Assembly: GCA_045430305.1 (NCBI GenBank)
Contig: JAILXW010000001.1
Span: forward strand, 1,364,001-1,428,000
From: Agarilytica sp045430305
GTDB taxonomy: Bacteria; Pseudomonadota; Gammaproteobacteria; Pseudomonadales; Cellvibrionaceae
Direction: 5' to 3'
DNA length: 64,000 nucleotides
A model generated the notes under the pieces. That model had not been told where the DNA came from and made no database searches. It was given only the letters and a program-made list of their open reading frames with translations. How positions within the stretch are numbered: the stretch's first letter is position 1; every line of letters begins with the position of its first letter. A program made the position numbers and the translations under genes. Below, one piece after another: positions 36,567 through 45,321 of this stretch.

Positions 36567-37220
36567 CTACACAGACTGACTCACAGAATCCAATTCCTGA
36601 AAATACTTCTTTGCCTTAAACTCTTCCAAACCATTGATTCTCGGAAAGTTTTTATGAGGTGTTGGCAGTTCTAAAAACTCACAAAGCGGCTGCCAACCTT
36701 GCGATACATTCAATTCAAGAAGACGTTCTTTTGGGACAACTTGCTTTACGCGCTGAATATGATCTTCATAGACTTTACGAGCATGTTCAATATCGAAATG
36801 CTTGAGCTGAAACGTTTCGATCAAAATCATTTTACGAGCCATTTTTTGAAATGTATTTTGGGTGAATATCTTTATCCACCAATACTTGGTCATTTCGTAA
36901 AAAATAGTGCTGACGATACTTTGGTACCAAGACTCGAAATCGCGGGTCGTGAGAATGACTTTGCTATTGGGGTATACCTGAATTAACTCTTCGAAATAGA
37001 AGGCTGTAGGCCAATCTACCGCAGCCGTGTAACCATCGTAAACGTTTTCCCAGGCGGGTGTCTTTCCTTCGACGATATCACTCCAAAGTGACCACTGGTT
37101 TTTATTGTGCATCACTTCGTACATGTGATGACACCGACCTCCCAACAACTCTTCCAGTGCACACTTGAGCGACAGAGTACCTGTTCTGCCAAACCCTGCT
37201 CCTATTACCCCTAACCCCAA
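36567..37220 (-). CDS. Sulfotransferase-family (Sulfotransfer_4-like) protein
   Basis: The 217-residue product has an N-terminal phosphosulfate-binding-type loop (VIGAGFGRTGTLSLKCALE, about 5-23), the conserved YDGYTAAVDWPTAFYFEEL segment and VILTTRDFESWYQS (about 88-101), which fit the P-loop sulfotransferase family with PAPS as donor. The acceptor is unknown, and members of this subfamily have little direct biochemistry. The start is TTG, with AGGAG 8 nt upstream. It lies 36 bp after the YkgJ-like gene and may share its transcript. Confidence 0.75.
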   Translation of the reverse strand: MGLGVIGAGFGRTGTLSLKCALEELLGGRCHHMYEVMHNKNQWSLWSDIVEGKTPAWENVYDGYTAAVDWPTAFYFEELIQVYPNSKVILTTRDFESWYQSIVSTIFYEMTKYWWIKIFTQNTFQKMARKMILIETFQLKHFDIEHARKVYEDHIQRVKQVVPKERLLELNVSQGWQPLCEFLELPTPHKNFPRINGLEEFKAKKYFQELDSVSQSV

Positions 37221-37256
37221 GATCTCTTCTCCTTTACATTCCGAACTGTTCGTACC

Positions 37257-37499
37257 CTAAATCTCCAGGCTGTTTATTATACGTATCGCCTCTTCAGAGG
37301 TCTCCCCGCATATTTCACGCTCGGCTTTAAACTCCAAACACACCTTGGGCCTTTCTGGCGTTTCAAAAAGTTTACACAGATTATATTCATCTAACTGAAT
37401 ACAACGAACACCAGCTGGCTTGCCCTTGGGCATTCCGGGAATTAGGGAGCTAATTGAAGGGGCAATGCAGCAAGCGCCGCACCCGGTTCGACATTCCAT
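37257..37499 (-). CDS. YkgJ-like cysteine-cluster protein
   Basis: The 80-residue product has the N-terminal cluster CRTGCGACC (Cys3, 7, 10, 11) and later CIQLDEYNLC and VCLEF, the pattern of the small YkgJ family (zinc or iron-sulfur binding suspected, function not established). It is 54 bp after fusA. No clear Shine-Dalgarno is visible; a perfect hairpin at 37509-37534 lies just upstream of the ATG. Confidence 0.8.
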   Translation of the reverse strand: MECRTGCGACCIAPSISSLIPGMPKGKPAGVRCIQLDEYNLCKLFETPERPKVCLEFKAEREICGETSEEAIRIINSLEI

Positions 37500-37508
37500 T
37501 TTTATTTA

Positions 37509-37534
37509 ACACGCTCGGTACAAACCGAGCGTGT
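37509..37534 (-). terminator. Perfect hairpin after fusA
   Basis: ACACGCTCGG and CCGAGCGTGT pair over 10 bp around a 6-nt loop. On the minus strand the stem is followed by TTAAATAAAA-type sequence, not a T-run. It lies 20 bp after the fusA stop and 10 bp before the YkgJ-like start, so it could limit read-through or fold the start region. Confidence 0.55.
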
Positions 37535-37553
37535 AACGTTTCCTCAGCTTTGG

Positions 37554-39656
37554 CTAGCTGTTTCGAGAGATAATGTCATCCGCAACTTTTTTCGGTGCTT
37601 CGGAATATTTATCGAATTCCATTGTAAAGGTTGCACGACCTTGCGTGGCAGAACGTAAGTCGGTCGCATAACCAAACATTTCTGCCAGTGGCACTTCCGC
37701 ACTTACGATTTTTCCGGCCGGGTTCTCTTCCATACCCAAGATGATGCCTCGACGACGGTTCAGGTCGCCAACCACATCACCCATATTTTCTTCTGGTGTG
37801 ACGACTTCAACTTTCATGACGGGTTCAAGTAACGCTGCCGCACCTTGTTCGGCTAGTTTTTTAGTCGCCATGGAAGCTGCTATTTTAAAAGCCATCTCGT
37901 TAGAGTCGACATCATGGAATGAACCATCGTACAAGGTAGCTTTTAAGCCAAGCAATGGGTAGCCAGCAAGCACACCATTTTTCATTTGGTCTGAAATACC
38001 TTTCTCTACCGCTGGAATATATTCTTTCGGAACTGCTCCTCCGACTATCTCATTGACGAATTCCAAGCCTTCTGCGTTTTCGTCTTCGGCAGGCTCAAAC
38101 TTCACCCAAACGTGACCAAACTGGCCACGACCACCCGACTGGCGAACAAACTTACCTTCAATGTCGCTTGTCGCTGTAATGCGCTCACGATATGCCACCT
38201 GCGGCTTACCGATATTCGCTTCGACATTAAATTCGCGACGCATACGATCAACTAAAATATCGAGGTGTAGCTCTCCCATTCCAGAAATAATCGTCTGGCC
38301 TGTTTCTTCATCTGTTTTTACTCGAAAAGACGGGTCTTCTTGAGCAAGTTTGCCAAGCGCTATGCCCATTTTTTCTTGGTCGGCTTGGGTTCTAGGTTCC
38401 ACAGCCACCGAAATAACGGGCTCGGGGAATTCCATACGCTCAAGAATGATTCTTTTCTGTTCGGCGCAAAGCGTATCCCCGGTAGTAACATCTTTTAAGC
38501 CAATCGCCGCAGCAATATCACCCGCCAACACCTCTTTAATTTCTTCACGCGAGTTGGAGTGCATTTGCACCATACGGCCAACTCGTTCCTTTTTGCCTTT
38601 TACTGAGTTGTAAACGGCGCTTCCACTTTCCAATTTTCCAGAGTACACACGGAAAAAAGTTAGCGTCCCAACAAAGGGGTCTGTGGCAATTTTAAATGCG
38701 AGCGCGGAGAACGGAGCGCTGTCATCCGATTCGCGCGTGTCTTTGGTTTCGCCATCTTCTAGGGTACCTTCAATGGCTTTTACTTCGGTCGGTGCAGGCA
38801 AATATTCAATCACAGCATCAAGCACGGCTTGTACGCCTTTGTTTTTAAATGCGGAACCACCCAGTACTGGAACGATTTCGTTGGCCAAGGTGCGCTGGCG
38901 AATACCTTGCTTTATTTCTTCTTCGCTAAGCTCACCCTCTTCCAGGTATTTATCCATGAGCTCTTCATTCGCTTCGGCAGCCGCCTCCACCAAGTACTCA
39001 CGCATTTCTTCGCATTCTTCGACCAAGTCTGCTGGTACTTCTTCATATTCGAACGTCATGCCCATATCATCTGGATTCCAGATGATGGATTTCATTTTGA
39101 CAAGATCTACGACACCTGCGAAATTTTCTTCCGAGCCAATCGTCATTTGCAATGGCACAGGGTTAGCGCCTAATCGCTCTTTTAGTTGGCCCACCACAGA
39201 TCGAAAGTTTGCACCTGCACGGTCCATTTTATTTACGAAGACCATGCGTGGTACTTCGTATTTATTCGCCTGACGCCAAACGGTTTCTGTTTGTGGTTGT
39301 ACGCCCGAAGAACCGCAAAGTACCACCACGGCGGCGTCGAGCACACGCAATGAACGCTCCACTTCGATGGTGAAGTCTACGTGCCCAGGGGTGTCGATAA
39401 TATTTATACGATGCTGATCAAACTGTTGCTGCATACCTTGCCAGAAGCATGTGGTCGCAGCGGAGGTGATCGTAATGCCACGCTCCTGCTCTTGCTCCAT
39501 CCAATCCATGGTTGCCGCACCGTCGTGTACTTCACCGATTTTGTGAGACAAACCCGTGTAAAAAAGTACGCGCTCTGTGGTAGTGGTTTTACCTGCATCC
39601 ACGTGCGCACAAATACCAATATTTCGGTAACGGTCGATAGGTGTTTTACGGGCCAC
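37554..39656 (-). CDS. fusA: Elongation factor G
   Basis: EF-G drives translocation and, with RRF, ribosome recycling. The 700-residue product has the five EF-G domains: G1 AHVDAGKTTTTE near 18-29, ERGITITSAATT, DTPGH, NKMD, and domains III-V ending PKKVADDIISRNS. I chose the GTG at 39656 (VARKTPIDRYRN), with GGAG 9 nt upstream, over the TTG five codons earlier. It is downstream of rpsG, but an intrinsic-terminator-like hairpin lies between them, and tuf does not follow. Confidence 0.97.
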   Translation of the reverse strand: MARKTPIDRYRNIGICAHVDAGKTTTTERVLFYTGLSHKIGEVHDGAATMDWMEQEQERGITITSAATTCFWQGMQQQFDQHRINIIDTPGHVDFTIEVERSLRVLDAAVVVLCGSSGVQPQTETVWRQANKYEVPRMVFVNKMDRAGANFRSVVGQLKERLGANPVPLQMTIGSEENFAGVVDLVKMKSIIWNPDDMGMTFEYEEVPADLVEECEEMREYLVEAAAEANEELMDKYLEEGELSEEEIKQGIRQRTLANEIVPVLGGSAFKNKGVQAVLDAVIEYLPAPTEVKAIEGTLEDGETKDTRESDDSAPFSALAFKIATDPFVGTLTFFRVYSGKLESGSAVYNSVKGKKERVGRMVQMHSNSREEIKEVLAGDIAAAIGLKDVTTGDTLCAEQKRIILERMEFPEPVISVAVEPRTQADQEKMGIALGKLAQEDPSFRVKTDEETGQTIISGMGELHLDILVDRMRREFNVEANIGKPQVAYRERITATSDIEGKFVRQSGGRGQFGHVWVKFEPAEDENAEGLEFVNEIVGGAVPKEYIPAVEKGISDQMKNGVLAGYPLLGLKATLYDGSFHDVDSNEMAFKIAASMATKKLAEQGAAALLEPVMKVEVVTPEENMGDVVGDLNRRRGIILGMEENPAGKIVSAEVPLAEMFGYATDLRSATQGRATFTMEFDKYSEAPKKVADDIISRNS

Positions 39657-39712
39657 GGCGGCAATCTCCAAAAGTATTTCTAAAGGTAAGAATTTTACTG
39701 CTTTTTGAAAGC

Positions 39713-39740
39713 AAAAAGGCAGCTATTAAGCTGCCTTTTT
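39713..39740 (-). terminator. Terminator-like hairpin between rpsG and fusA
   Basis: On the minus strand AAAAAGGCAGCT and AGCTGCCTTTTT form a perfect 12-bp inverted repeat with a 4-nt loop and end in a T-run, i.e. a full intrinsic terminator inside the str operon. It is 27 bp after the rpsG stop. It could be an attenuator that lowers fusA relative to rpsL and rpsG. Confidence 0.8.
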
Positions 39741-39766
39741 CAAATAGATTTGATCTAGAAAATCTA

Positions 39767-40237
39767 TTAGAAGCGGAAGTGCGAGAACGCCTTGTTTGCT
39801 TCTGCCATGCGGTGAACGTCTTCACGCTTCTTAACCGCGCCACCTTTGCTTGCTGCAGCATCGATGATTTCGCCAGCCAAACGCTGAGGCATAGATTTTT
39901 CACTACGGCTACGAGAATATTCAACCAACCAACGCATTGCCAACGCGGTGCGACGAGAAGGACGAACCTCTACCGGTACTTGGTAAGTAGCACCACCCAC
40001 CCGGCGAGACTTAACCTCTACCATTGGAGCGACATTTTCTAGCGCTTCATCAAAAACTTCTAATGGGTCTTTGTTGAGCTTTTCGTTTACAAGATCGAGA
40101 GCACCGTACACGATACGCTCTGCAACTGCTTTTTTACCACTAATCATTACGTGGTTCATGAATTTCGCTAAAGTCACGTTACCAAATTTAGGATCTGGCA
40201 GGACTTCGCGCTTAGCGACGACTCTTCTTCTAGGCAT
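39767..40237 (-). CDS. rpsG: 30S ribosomal protein S7
   Basis: S7 nucleates the small-subunit head; in E. coli it represses its own operon from the rpsL-rpsG spacer. The 156-residue product begins MPRRRVVAKREVLPDPKFG and ends EANKAFSHFRF. The spacer to rpsL is 161 bp and could hold an S7 site. Confidence 0.98.
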   Translation of the reverse strand: MPRRRVVAKREVLPDPKFGNVTLAKFMNHVMISGKKAVAERIVYGALDLVNEKLNKDPLEVFDEALENVAPMVEVKSRRVGGATYQVPVEVRPSRRTALAMRWLVEYSRSRSEKSMPQRLAGEIIDAAASKGGAVKKREDVHRMAEANKAFSHFRF

Positions 40238-40398
40238 ACTAATTCTCTCTTAATTCAGGATTGCCCGAAATCAGCTCTTACCCACCTTTAGTCAAGATAT
40301 GAAAGAAGCAATTCGGCCTTACTGTCTACCCATTTGCATAAAGCTCTTGGGCATTAATTTTTCAAAAAAACGCTAGGGTATTCTTTTACTTAAACGAC

Positions 40399-40770
40399 TT
40401 ACTTAGGACGTTTAGTACCATACTTCGAGCGACCTTGTTTTCGGTCACTAACACCTGAAGTATCAAGCGCACCACGTACAGTGTGGTAGCGAACACCCGG
40501 CAAGTCTTTTACACGACCGCCGCGGATCAATACAACACTATGCTCTTGTAAGTTGTGACCTTCACCACCGATGTAAGAAGACACTTCGAATCCGTTAGTT
40601 AAACGAACACGACAAACTTTACGTAATGCAGAGTTTGGTTTCTTAGGTGTAGTGGTATAAACGCGGGTGCAAACACCACGGCGTTGTGGACAAGCTTCCA
40701 AAGCACGAACGTCGCTCGCTTGAACCTTGCGTTTTCTTGGCTTACGAACCAACTGGTTGATCGTTGCCAT
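40399..40770 (-). CDS. rpsL: 30S ribosomal protein S12
   Basis: S12 monitors decoding at the A site. I start at the ATG at 40770 (MATINQLVRKPRKRK), with GGAG upstream, giving 123 residues. The streptomycin-relevant lysines K43 (in TPKKPNS) and K88 (in RVKDLPG) are wild type, as is the Asp after K88 that RimO methylthiolates. First gene of the str operon, with its own strong promoter. Confidence 0.98.
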   Translation of the reverse strand: MATINQLVRKPRKRKVQASDVRALEACPQRRGVCTRVYTTTPKKPNSALRKVCRVRLTNGFEVSSYIGGEGHNLQEHSVVLIRGGRVKDLPGVRYHTVRGALDTSGVSDRKQGRSKYGTKRPK

Positions 40771-40903
40771 TAAACATTTCTCCAAATATAAATAGAAAAG
40801 CGCTCCTCTCTCTGAATCGCTTCAAAGATAAGTGGAGCATACCAAGTAAGTGGGAAGGCCCGTGAAATATGGGTTTCCCGCTTTGACTCAAATTGGGTGG
40901 CGC

Positions 40904-40932
40904 ATTGTAATGATCCACCCGACCCTCGTCAA
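40904..40932 (-). promoter_or_regulatory. str operon promoter
   Basis: Minus-strand TTGACG (40932-40927), 17 bp, TACAAT (40909-40904), followed by the discriminator GCGCC. The -10-discriminator stretch ATTANAATGCGCC is shared with the rpsJ promoter. A strong hairpin begins 4 bp upstream of the -35. Confidence 0.8.
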
Positions 40933-40936
40933 GCTC

Positions 40937-40968
40937 CGCGATTCGCGGCCTTACGGCCGCTTATCGCG
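40937..40968 (-). terminator. Strong hairpin between rpoC and the str promoter
   Basis: CGCGAT, GCGGCC, GGCCGC and ATCGCG form a 12-bp stem interrupted by one 2x2 internal loop, with a 4-nt loop. It lies about 60 bp after the rpoC stop. No T-run follows, so it may be a processing or rho-aided end of the rpoBC transcript. Confidence 0.6.
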
Positions 40969-41029
40969 AAATTTGCAGTCTAGAATCCAAGATTAACTAG
41001 ACTTTCAAGCGCTTAGCTCGATCGAGCCT

Positions 41030-44000
41030 TTAGCTTGATTTAAGCGCTTCTGTAAGTGCTGCCTCGACTTCTGCTGCGCTCACGTTGTCTTTTACTTCTT
41101 CTTCCTCACGCTTACGGCGACGCTCTGCGTGATAGGCCAGACCTGTACCCGCTGGGATCAAGCGGCCTACAACCACGTTTTCTTTCAAACCACGGAGATT
41201 ATCGACCTTGCCGGTAACCGCAGCTTCTGTAAGAACGCGAGTAGTTTCCTGGAACGATGCCGCAGAAATGAAGGATTCAGTAACCAAAGACGCTTTGGTG
41301 ATACCGAGCAACTGACGCTCATATTGAGCTGGCTGCTTACCTTCTTCACGAAGCTTTTCATTCACTTCAAGCACTGCATTGTGCTCAACTTGCTCACCTT
41401 TAATGAACTCGGAATCGCCCATGAAGGTGATATCAGCCTTACGCAACATCTGGCGAACGATCACTTCGATGTGCTTATCGTTGATTTTCACACCCTGAAG
41501 ACGGTAAACGTCTTGGATCTCATTCACGATGTAGCGAGCTAAGGCCTCGACACCTTTCAAACGAAGAATATCGTGTGGGTTACTTGGGCCATCAGAAACA
41601 ACTTCGCCCTTCGCTACGACTTCACCCTCGAACACGGTCAATTGACGATGCTTAGGAATAAGTACTTCGTAGTGGGTTGAGCCATCTGGAAGCGGCTGAC
41701 CGTCATTTGGCGTAATTACCAAGCGACGCTTACCTTTAGTTTCTTTACCAAAGCTCACGGTGCCTGATATTTCTGCCAAGATTGAAGGCTCTTTTGGCTT
41801 ACGAGCTTCAAACAAGTCAGCAACGCGAGGCAGGCCACCCGTGATATCACGAGTCTTCGAACCTTCTTGTGGGATACGCGCAATAACGTCACCCACTTTC
41901 ACTTGCTCACCATCGCTCAAGCTCAAAATCGACTTCGCTGGGAGTAAGTAATGCGCTGGCTGCTTAGAGTTGGCTAGCAGTAACTCGTTACCATCAGCAT
42001 CAAGTAGTGTTACTGCTGGCTTCAAATCTTTACCTGCAGAAGGTCGCTCACCTGGATCCATGATTTCGATTGAAGAAAGACCAGTCATATCGTCTGTCTT
42101 CTTACGAATAGAGAGGTTATCTTCCATACCGGTAAAGGCAACCTTACCCGCAACCTCGGTAATAATTGGGTGAGTATGCGGATCCCATTTAGCAACGATG
42201 CTTCCGCCATTCACTTCTTCACCGTCTTTCACACTGATCACAGCACCGTACGGGATCTTATAGCGCTCGCGCTCACGACCCGCTGGATCAGCAACAGCGA
42301 TTTCACCGGAACGCGATACAGCAACCAAGGCGCCGTCTTCACGTTCAACTGTTTTGATGTTGTGAAGGCGAATTGAACCGTTTTGCTTCACTTCAACGCT
42401 ATCTACAGCAGAAGCACGGCTTGCCGCACCACCAATGTGGAACGTACGCATGGTGAGCTGTGTACCCGGCTCACCGATTGATTGAGCCGCAATAACACCA
42501 ACAGATTCACCAATGTTTGCACGATGACCACGAGCGAGGTCACGGCCATAACACTGAGAACAGATACCAAATTTAGCTTCACAATGGATCGGAGAGCGAA
42601 CCGTTACTTCGTCCACACCCATAGCTTCAACACGCTCGACCCATTTCTCATCGATCATGGTGCCAGCTGGAACGAGAATCTCGTCGCTATCGGCTTTCAT
42701 GACGTCTCGCGCAACAACACGACCAAGAATACGATCGCCCAATGATTCGATGATGTCACCACCTTCGATCACTGGTGCCATGATCAAGCCTTCGTCTGTG
42801 CCACAATCTGGCAGCGTCACAACAACGTCTTGAGCAACATCCACTAAACGACGCGTTAGGTAACCAGAGTTCGCTGTTTTAAGTGCGGTATCAGCCAAAC
42901 CTTTACGAGCACCGTGAGTAGAGATGAAGTACTGAAGTACGTTCAGACCTTCACGGAAGTTCGCAACAATTGGGGTTTCGATAATCGAACCATCTGGACG
43001 CGCCATCAGACCACGCATACCGGCCAACTGACGAATCTGTGCGGGGCTACCACGAGCACCTGAATCGGCATACATAAAGACTGAGTTGAAAGAGCTTTGC
43101 AGCTCATCTTCACCATCTTTATTTTTAACACTCTCTGTGGAGATACCTTCCATCATAGATTTAGCCACAAGCTCATTCGCACGCGACCAGATATCGATAA
43201 CTTTGTTGTATTTCTCACCCTGAGTTACAAGACCTGAAGAGTATTGCGCTTCGATTTCTTTAACTTCGGCATCGGCATTTTCAATAATGGCTGCTTTTGC
43301 ATCGGGTATTTCGAAATCGTTTACACCGATAGAAGAACCAGACTTAGTACTAAAGGCATAACCCATGTACATCAAGCGGTCTGCAAAAATAACGGTCGCT
43401 TTCAAACCGACGATGCGGTAACAGAAATTAATTACACCAGAAATAGCTTTTTTCACCATTGGCTTATCAACCATGGCGAAGGGAATGCCTTCTGGAACAA
43501 TTCCGAATAACAAAACACGACCGACGGTGGTATTAACGAGCTTGGTCGTTTCTTCTTTTTCGCCGTCTTCCCCAATTATGACGTCAGTCAAACGTACTTT
43601 AATACGTGCCTGCAAGCCAATCTGTTGCGCATAATAAGCGCGTGAAACTTCGGCTGGGTCAGAGAAGACCATGCCTTCACCTAAGTCGTTAACACGTTCA
43701 CGAGTTAACCAGTAAAGACCTAGTACAACGTCTTGCGACGGTACGATGATCGGTTCACCACTTGCGGGAGAAAGGATGTTGTTCGTCGACATCATCAAAG
43801 CACGAGCTTCTAACTGCGCTTCAATTGTCAACGGAACGTGTACTGCCATTTGGTCACCGTCGAAGTCAGCGTTATACGCAGCACAAACGAGCGGGTGAAG
43901 CTGAATCGCCTTACCTTCAATTAGTACGGGCTCAAACGCTTGAATACCCAAACGGTGAAGTGTTGGTGCGCGGTTAAGCAGCACCGGGTGCTCGCGAATC

Positions 44001-45244
44001 ACCTCATCGAGAATATCCCATACGACTGGCTCTTCACGCTCGACCATTTTCTTAGCGGCTTTTATTGTTGTGGCTAAACCACGCAATTCGAGCTTACTAA
44101 AAATAAATGGCTTAAATAATTCCAACGCCATCTTCTTAGGAAGACCACATTGGTGTAGGCGCAAGGTAGGACCAGTCACAATCACCGAACGACCAGAGTA
44201 GTCAACACGCTTACCAAGAAGGTTTTGACGGAAACGACCTTGCTTACCTTTAATCATGTCAGCAAGTGATTTCAAAGGACGCTTATTAGAGCCAGTAATC
44301 GCTCGACCGCGACGACCGTTATCTAACAAGGCGTCGACCGCTTCTTGCAACATACGCTTTTCGTTGCGCACGATGATATCAGGCGCATTCAAATCAAGAA
44401 GGCGCTTCAAACGGTTGTTACGGTTGATTACACGACGGTAAAGGTCGTTCAAATCAGACGTTGCAAAACGCCCACCATCTAGAGGCACCAAAGGACGTAA
44501 ATCAGGCGGAAGAACAGGAAGAGCTTCAAGAATCATCCACTCTGGCTTGTTGCCTGATTGAATGAAGGCTTCTAGCAACTTCAAGCGCTTACTTAGCTTT
44601 TTGATTTTGGTTTCTGAATTGGTGCTTGGAATCTCTTCGCGAATCTCACCGGCTTCACGGTCAAGATCAATATCTTGAACGAGTTGCTGAATCGCTTCTG
44701 CACCCATCTTCGCTTCGAATTCGTCACCAAACTCTTCCATTGCTTCGAAGTACTGCTCATCAGTTAATAACTGACCGCGCTCCAAAGTTGTCATACCGGG
44801 CTCGGTAACGACAAATGATTCGAAGTAAAGAATACGTTCAATGCTACGCAAGGTCATATCAAGCAACAAACCAATACGGCTTGGCAATGATTTCAAAAAC
44901 CAAATATGCGCAACTGGACAAGCCAATTCAATGTGGCCCATGCGCTCACGACGCACTTTAGCCAAAGTCACTTCAACACCACATTTTTCACAAATAATGC
45001 CGCGGTGCTTCATACGCTTGTATTTACCACACAAGCACTCGTAGTCTTTTATCGGGCCAAAAATCTTGGCACAGAACAAACCATCACGCTCGGGTTTGAA
45101 CGTACGATAGTTAATGGTCTCTGGCTTTTTGACTTCACCAAACGACCATGAACGGATCACTTCTGGCGAAGACAAGCCAATGCGAATACCGTCAAACTCT
45201 TCTGTGTTACCTTGGTTTTTCAACAGGTTTAATAGGTCTTTCAA
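41030..45244 (-). CDS. rpoC: RNA polymerase beta' subunit
   Basis: The 1404-residue product carries the catalytic NADFDGDQMAVH (magnesium-binding aspartates), the N-terminal zinc ribbon (CLCGKYKRMKHRGIICEKCG) and the second zinc site (CEAKFGICSQCYG). Length is as in other gammaproteobacteria. I set the start at a TTG at 45244, where LKDLLNLLKNQG begins, because GGAGG lies 7 nt upstream; the frame's earlier start is not conserved. It follows rpoB in one operon. Confidence 0.97.
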   Translation of the reverse strand: MKDLLNLLKNQGNTEEFDGIRIGLSSPEVIRSWSFGEVKKPETINYRTFKPERDGLFCAKIFGPIKDYECLCGKYKRMKHRGIICEKCGVEVTLAKVRRERMGHIELACPVAHIWFLKSLPSRIGLLLDMTLRSIERILYFESFVVTEPGMTTLERGQLLTDEQYFEAMEEFGDEFEAKMGAEAIQQLVQDIDLDREAGEIREEIPSTNSETKIKKLSKRLKLLEAFIQSGNKPEWMILEALPVLPPDLRPLVPLDGGRFATSDLNDLYRRVINRNNRLKRLLDLNAPDIIVRNEKRMLQEAVDALLDNGRRGRAITGSNKRPLKSLADMIKGKQGRFRQNLLGKRVDYSGRSVIVTGPTLRLHQCGLPKKMALELFKPFIFSKLELRGLATTIKAAKKMVEREEPVVWDILDEVIREHPVLLNRAPTLHRLGIQAFEPVLIEGKAIQLHPLVCAAYNADFDGDQMAVHVPLTIEAQLEARALMMSTNNILSPASGEPIIVPSQDVVLGLYWLTRERVNDLGEGMVFSDPAEVSRAYYAQQIGLQARIKVRLTDVIIGEDGEKEETTKLVNTTVGRVLLFGIVPEGIPFAMVDKPMVKKAISGVINFCYRIVGLKATVIFADRLMYMGYAFSTKSGSSIGVNDFEIPDAKAAIIENADAEVKEIEAQYSSGLVTQGEKYNKVIDIWSRANELVAKSMMEGISTESVKNKDGEDELQSSFNSVFMYADSGARGSPAQIRQLAGMRGLMARPDGSIIETPIVANFREGLNVLQYFISTHGARKGLADTALKTANSGYLTRRLVDVAQDVVVTLPDCGTDEGLIMAPVIEGGDIIESLGDRILGRVVARDVMKADSDEILVPAGTMIDEKWVERVEAMGVDEVTVRSPIHCEAKFGICSQCYGRDLARGHRANIGESVGVIAAQSIGEPGTQLTMRTFHIGGAASRASAVDSVEVKQNGSIRLHNIKTVEREDGALVAVSRSGEIAVADPAGRERERYKIPYGAVISVKDGEEVNGGSIVAKWDPHTHPIITEVAGKVAFTGMEDNLSIRKKTDDMTGLSSIEIMDPGERPSAGKDLKPAVTLLDADGNELLLANSKQPAHYLLPAKSILSLSDGEQVKVGDVIARIPQEGSKTRDITGGLPRVADLFEARKPKEPSILAEISGTVSFGKETKGKRRLVITPNDGQPLPDGSTHYEVLIPKHRQLTVFEGEVVAKGEVVSDGPSNPHDILRLKGVEALARYIVNEIQDVYRLQGVKINDKHIEVIVRQMLRKADITFMGDSEFIKGEQVEHNAVLEVNEKLREEGKQPAQYERQLLGITKASLVTESFISAASFQETTRVLTEAAVTGKVDNLRGLKENVVVGRLIPAGTGLAYHAERRRKREEEEVKDNVSAAEVEAALTEALKSS

Positions 45245-45321
45245 GGTAGTTCCTCCAGTGGGTGCTAATTGCACAGTGGGCTGCAGACGAATCGGCAGCC
45301 CACCACCGTTAAGTTAAAAAA

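Noticed and set aside
38683..39273. 196-codon plus-strand frame inside fusA
   Set aside because: Antisense to a conserved EF-G; Ser-rich composition typical of the reverse of acidic coding regions.
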